Shown: in pieces, positions 5,373 through 8,107 of the stretch
Position numbering within the stretch: the first letter of the stretch is position 1
Layout: each line of letters opens with the position of its first letter
Assembly (NCBI GenBank): GCA_007121975.1
Contig: SKJO01000350.1
Coordinates: forward strand, 1 to 8,107
Reading direction: 5' to 3'
DNA length: 8,107 nucleotides
Source: Nitriliruptoraceae bacterium
GTDB taxonomy: Bacteria; Actinomycetota; Nitriliruptoria; Nitriliruptorales; Nitriliruptoraceae
The notes under the pieces: model-generated
Seen by the model: only the letters and a program-made list of their open reading frames with translations
What the model was told of the DNA's origin: nothing
The model's database searches: none
Program-made: the position numbers and the translations under genes

Positions 5373-6692
5373 ATGAGCGCCACCTCGACGTCTGCCCTGG
5401 CGGGGCGGCACGTCGTGCTGGGCGTGACCGGGGGGATCGCCGCGTACAAGGCCGCCGCGGTCGCCCGCCGGCTGGTCGTCGCCGGGGCGCAGGTCGACGT
5501 ACTGCTCACCGAGGCCGCCCGACGGTTCGTCGGCGCCGCCACCTTCGAGGGCCTGACCGGCCGCGAGGTGCGCAGCGAGGTGTGGGACGACATCGCCGCG
5601 GGCACCCACGTCGAGCTCGGCCGCGCGGCCGACGCGGTGCTGATCTACCCGGCCACCGCCAACACCATCGCCCGACTGGCCGCCGGGCTGGCCGATGACC
5701 TGCTGACCAACGCCCTGCTGGTGACCCGGGCCCCGGTGCTGCTGGCCCCGGCGATGCACACCGAGATGTACGAGCACCCCGCCACGCAGGCCAACCTCGC
5801 CACGCTGCGCGAGCGCGGGGTGGCCGTGGTCGGACCGGCGGTCGGCCCGTTGATGGGTGGGGACCTCGGCGCGGGCCGGGTGGTCGAACCCGACGAGGCC
5901 GTCGCGAAGCTCGCCGCGCTGCTGGGCGATCCAGCGGCCGGTCCGGCGGTAGATGCCGCGGTCGGCGCCGGGGTCCTGCAAGGCCGCAGGGTGCTGGTCA
6001 CCGCCGGGGGCACCCGCGAGCCGATCGATGCGGTGCGCTACCTCGGCAACCGCTCGAGTGGCCGGATGGGCTTCGCGCTGGCCGAGGTGGCCGCCGCCCG
6101 CGGCGCACAGGTCGAACTGGTCGCCGCACCCACCGAGCTGGCCACCCCGCCGGGGGTGACCCGCCACGACGTGACCACCGCCCGGCAGCTGCACGCGCAG
6201 GTGCTGGCGCTGCTCGACGCCGAGGATGCCGCGCCACTCGACGTGGTGATCAAGGCGGCGGCCGTGGTCGACTTCCGGCCCGCCGAGGTCGCCGAGCGCA
6301 AGCTCAAGAAGGAGCAGGGCCCGCCGCAGATCCGCCTGGTGCCCAACCCCGACGTGCTCGCCGAGCTCGGCGCCCGCGCGCGCACCGCCGCGCGCTTCCC
6401 GCTGCTGGTGGGCTTCGCGGCCGAGACCGACGACGTCGAGGCCAACGGCCGCGCCAAGCTCGCGGCCAAGGGCGCGCACCTGCTGGTGGTCAACGACGTC
6501 GGCGCGGCCGACGCCGGCTTCGAGGTCGCGACCAACCGGGTGGTGATCCTGCACCGCGACGGCGGGCGCACCGAGGTGGCGCTGGCCGCGAAGCACACCG
6601 TCGCCGGACGCATCCTCGACGTCGTCGCCGACGCGCTGGCCGCCCGGGAGTCGGAGGTCGCAGGCGGGGTCGTCCCACCCGGCGCGCACTAG
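5373..6692 (+). CDS. coaBC: Bifunctional phosphopantothenoylcysteine decarboxylase / phosphopantothenate-cysteine ligase
   Basis: This 439-residue fusion carries out two steps of coenzyme A synthesis in the cytoplasm: ligation of cysteine to 4'-phosphopantothenate (CoaB), then FMN-dependent decarboxylation (CoaC). The CoaC half (about 10-185) shows GVTGGIAAYKA (17-27), catalytic His79 (HVELGRAAD), the flavin-binding YPATANTIARLAAG segment and PAMHTEMYEHP (126-136). The CoaB half (about 203-425) shows VTAGGTREPIDAVRYLGNRSSG with Asn226, KAAAVVDFRP (294-303), the KLKK lysines (310-313) and LVGFAAET. Length matches the family. In the CoaC Cys-loop (GPLMGGDLGAGRV, 158-170) the position of E. coli Cys158 is Gly162, and PAMN reads PAMH. 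This may be normal for actinobacteria. The gene follows rpoZ by 35 nt and precedes metK by 163 nt, the usual actinobacterial order. Confidence 0.96.
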   Translation: MSATSTSALAGRHVVLGVTGGIAAYKAAAVARRLVVAGAQVDVLLTEAARRFVGAATFEGLTGREVRSEVWDDIAAGTHVELGRAADAVLIYPATANTIARLAAGLADDLLTNALLVTRAPVLLAPAMHTEMYEHPATQANLATLRERGVAVVGPAVGPLMGGDLGAGRVVEPDEAVAKLAALLGDPAAGPAVDAAVGAGVLQGRRVLVTAGGTREPIDAVRYLGNRSSGRMGFALAEVAAARGAQVELVAAPTELATPPGVTRHDVTTARQLHAQVLALLDAEDAAPLDVVIKAAAVVDFRPAEVAERKLKKEQGPPQIRLVPNPDVLAELGARARTAARFPLLVGFAAETDDVEANGRAKLAAKGAHLLVVNDVGAADAGFEVATNRVVILHRDGGRTEVALAAKHTVAGRILDVVADALAARESEVAGGVVPPGAH

Positions 6693-6708
6693 GCTCAGGC
6701 CAACCGGC

Positions 6709-6736
6709 CGCGGCGAGCACCGTCGTGCTCGGCGCG
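6709..6736 (+). repeat. Strong inverted repeat just after coaBC, possible terminator or RNA stem
   Basis: CGAGCAC (6714-6720) pairs perfectly with GTGCTCG (6725-6731) across a CGTC loop. After one G-G mismatch, CGCG (6709-6712) pairs with CGCG (6733-6736). The stem lies 17 nt after the coaBC stop. No T-tract follows, so it does not fit a classic intrinsic terminator. It could attenuate transcription into metK or protect the coaBC 3' end. The right arm runs into the first 12-nt repeat unit. Confidence 0.55.
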
Positions 6737-6803
6737 AACCTCGGCCCGAGCCGCGGCGTGAACCTCGGCGTGAACCGCGGCGCGAACCGCAGCCCGCACC
6801 TCG
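6732..6803 (+). repeat. Six-unit 12-nt tandem repeat array upstream of metK
   Basis: Six contiguous 12-nt units follow one another without gaps, consensus GC[GC][CT]GAACC[TG]CG. They are GCGCGAACCTCG, GCCCGAGCCGCG, GCGTGAACCTCG, GCGTGAACCGCG, GCGCGAACCGCA and GCCCGCACCTCG. Each differs from the consensus at no more than one base. Beyond 6803 the pattern decays into the C-rich tract. The array occupies much of the 163-nt coaBC-metK gap and contains no supportable gene. It could be a simple slippage product, a set of binding sites or a decayed coding tail. Confidence 0.8.
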
Positions 6804-6804
6804 G

Positions 6805-6831
6805 CCCGCCCCCCACCCCGACCCCCGGCCC
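6805..6831 (-). repeat. G-quadruplex motif on the template strand upstream of metK
   Basis: The plus strand has C-runs at 6805-6807, 6809-6814, 6816-6819, 6822-6826 and 6829-6831, separated by one or two bases. The minus strand thus has five G-tracts with loops of 1-2 nt, more than enough for a quadruplex. The tract ends 13 nt before the metK ribosome binding site, much like the one before rpoZ. Function is inferred only. Confidence 0.5.
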
Positions 6832-6844
6832 GACCGCACCGTGC

Positions 6845-6850
6845 AAGGAG
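6845..6850 (+). promoter_or_regulatory. Ribosome binding site of metK
   Basis: AAGGAG lies 5 nt before GTG 6856. It excludes the in-frame GTG 6841, which would place the ribosome binding site inside the coding region. Confidence 0.7.
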
Positions 6851-6855
6851 CGCCC

Positions 6856-8049
6856 GTGTCCCGCCACACGCTGTTCACCTCGGAGTCGGTCACCGAGGGG
6901 CACCCCGACAAGCTCGCCGACCAGATCTCGGACGCGATCCTCGACGCCATCCTCACCGAGGACCCCGAGGGCCGGGTCGCCTGCGAGACGCTGGTCACCA
7001 CCGGGCAGGTCATGGTCGTGGGCGAGATCTCGACGCGGACCTACGTGGACATCCCGCGCATCGTGCGCGACACCATCCTGTCGATCGGCTACGACTCGCA
7101 CGACGTGGGCTTCGACGGCAACACCTGCGGGGTGTCGGTCGCCATCGACGAGCAGTCGCCCGACATCGCCCAGGGCGTGGACACCGCCTGGGAGGCGCGG
7201 GTCGGCCATGACGACGACCCGTTCGCCCACCAGGGCGCGGGCGACCAGGGGATGATGTTCGGCTACGCCACCGACGAGACCCCGACCTACATGCCGCTGC
7301 CCATCCATCTGGCCCACCGGCTTGCCGAGCGGCTCACCGCGGTGCGCAAGTCCGGGCAGATCCCCTACCTGCGCCCCGACGGCAAGACCCAGGTCACCGT
7401 CGCCTACGAGGACGGCGTGCCCCGCGCGATCACCGCGGTGGTGCTCTCCACCCAGCACCGCGCCGAGATCGACCTCGAGACCCTGCTGCGTCCCGACGTC
7501 GAGGAGCAGGTGATCGAGCCCCTGCTGCCCCACGACATCGACCACGAGGGCCTGAAGGTCTACGTCAACCCCACCGGCCGCTTCGAGCTCGGCGGCCCGG
7601 TCGCCGACGCCGGGCTGACGGGGCGCAAGATCATCGTCGACACCTACGGTGGCATGGCCCGCCACGGCGGCGGGGCGTTCTCCGGCAAGGACCCGTCCAA
7701 GGTCGACCGCTCGGGCGCGTACGCGACCCGGTGGGTGGCCAAGAACATCGTCGCCGCCGGGCTCGCGCGCCGGGTCGAGCTGCAGGTCGCCTACGCCATC
7801 GGAGTCGCTTCACCGGTGTCGCTCGCGATCGAGACCTTCGGCACCGAGCAGGTCGACCCCGACCGGATCCTGGCCGGCGTGCGTGAGGTGTTCGACCTGC
7901 GGCCTGCGGCGATCATCGCCGCGCTCGGGCTGCGCTCGCCCGGTTACCGCGCCGCGGCCGCCTACGGGCACTTCGGGCGGGACGGCACCCGCTTCACCTG
8001 GGAGGCCACCGACCGGGCCGAGGCGCTGCGCGAGATCATCGGGGCGTGA
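6856..8049 (+). CDS. metK: S-adenosylmethionine synthetase (methionine adenosyltransferase)
   Basis: MetK makes S-adenosylmethionine from methionine and ATP, releasing phosphate and pyrophosphate, as a cytoplasmic homotetramer needing Mg and K ions. The 397 residues match the family length. The N-terminus reads MSRHTLFTSESVTEGHPDK, with the catalytic GHPDK at 15-19. The first signature GAGDQG is at 127-132, followed by MMFGYATDE. The second signature GGGAFSGKD is at 271-279, followed by PSKVDRSGAY. The C-terminal GHFGRDG (371-377) is also typical. GTG 6856 is chosen over in-frame GTG 6841 because AAGGAG lies 5 nt upstream and homologues begin in this way. The 163-nt gap after coaBC, with a hairpin and repeats, suggests metK could be separately controlled. 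No known SAM riboswitch was recognised upstream. Confidence 0.97.
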   Translation: MSRHTLFTSESVTEGHPDKLADQISDAILDAILTEDPEGRVACETLVTTGQVMVVGEISTRTYVDIPRIVRDTILSIGYDSHDVGFDGNTCGVSVAIDEQSPDIAQGVDTAWEARVGHDDDPFAHQGAGDQGMMFGYATDETPTYMPLPIHLAHRLAERLTAVRKSGQIPYLRPDGKTQVTVAYEDGVPRAITAVVLSTQHRAEIDLETLLRPDVEEQVIEPLLPHDIDHEGLKVYVNPTGRFELGGPVADAGLTGRKIIVDTYGGMARHGGGAFSGKDPSKVDRSGAYATRWVAKNIVAAGLARRVELQVAYAIGVASPVSLAIETFGTEQVDPDRILAGVREVFDLRPAAIIAALGLRSPGYRAAAAYGHFGRDGTRFTWEATDRAEALREIIGA

Positions 8050-8064
8050 GTGCGGGCGGCGGCC

Positions 8065-8098
8065 GGCCGGGTACCGCTGGGCCGGGTACCGCTGGGCC
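8065..8098 (+). repeat. Perfect 15-nt tandem duplication after metK
   Basis: GGCCGGGTACCGCTG occurs at 8065-8079 and again at 8080-8094, followed by a partial GGCC (8095-8098). It starts 15 nt after the metK stop. A GTG at 8050, directly after the stop, opens a frame reading MRAAAGRVPLGRVPLGHRL to the window edge, in which the repeat would encode a five-residue duplication. That frame has only a weak GGGG upstream and is not recognisable as PriA, the common next gene in actinobacteria. I therefore call only the repeat. Confidence 0.75.
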
Positions 8099-8107
8099 AC
8101 AGGCTGC

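Noticed and set aside
6841..6855. Upstream in-frame GTG (6841) as the metK start
   Set aside because: It would place AAGGAG inside the coding sequence and add five residues (MQGAP) before the conserved N-terminus. GTG 6856 has correct spacing.
6693..6855. SAM or related riboswitch upstream of metK
   Set aside because: No recognisable SAM-I, SAM-II/V or SAM-IV core was seen. The gap is explained by one hairpin, the 12-nt array and a C-tract. A covariance-model search would settle it.
5154..7013. 619-codon open frame on the minus strand opposite rpoZ, coaBC and the start of metK
   Set aside because: It spans three well-supported plus-strand genes and has a low-complexity Gly/Arg/Val/Asp composition, so it is a composition artefact. 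Its GSRRGSRRGS stretch only mirrors the 12-nt repeats.
8050..8107. Start of a priA-like gene at GTG 8050
   Set aside because: Only 19 codons are visible. They are dominated by a 15-nt duplication, the upstream ribosome binding site is weak, and no PriA motif is present.

Overview
The window is about 75% G+C by eye, with GTG and ATG starts, strong Shine-Dalgarno sites and an rpoZ-coaBC-metK gene order. This points to a high-G+C actinobacterium (Actinomycetota). The omega subunit reads like those of deep-branching classes such as Nitriliruptoria or Acidimicrobiia, but this placement is from memory and not firm. No phage, IS, CRISPR, tRNA or rRNA is visible.

Left half (1-4855), membrane and signalling genes. 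A CHASE-domain membrane histidine kinase runs off the left edge on the minus strand. Upstream of it on the same strand is a LemA-family membrane protein. Divergent from LemA is a soluble histidine kinase with an N-terminal DICT-like sensory domain on the plus strand. Convergent with that kinase is a single-pass membrane protein (4103-4855, minus) with a DUF3137-like motif. LemA and DUF3137-type proteins often sit together, so the second kinase appears to be set between two functional partners. No response regulator is present for either kinase.

Right half (about 4856-8107), housekeeping genes on the plus strand. The order is rpoZ (RNA polymerase omega), coaBC (two steps of coenzyme A synthesis) and metK (S-adenosylmethionine synthetase). 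The usual actinobacterial neighbour gmk is missing upstream of rpoZ. The rpoZ start appears to be a rare ATC codon with a well-placed ribosome binding site. rpoZ and coaBC are 35 nt apart. coaBC and metK are separated by 163 nt holding a strong hairpin, a 12-nt tandem repeat array and a C-rich tract.

The most unusual signals are non-coding. Two C-tracts just upstream of the rpoZ and metK ribosome binding sites form G-quadruplex motifs on the template strand. The 12-nt array precedes metK, and a perfect 15-nt tandem duplication follows the metK stop. I see no convincing wholly new system. The best candidates for follow-up are the LemA/DICT-kinase/DUF3137-like cluster and the unusual leaders of rpoZ and metK.
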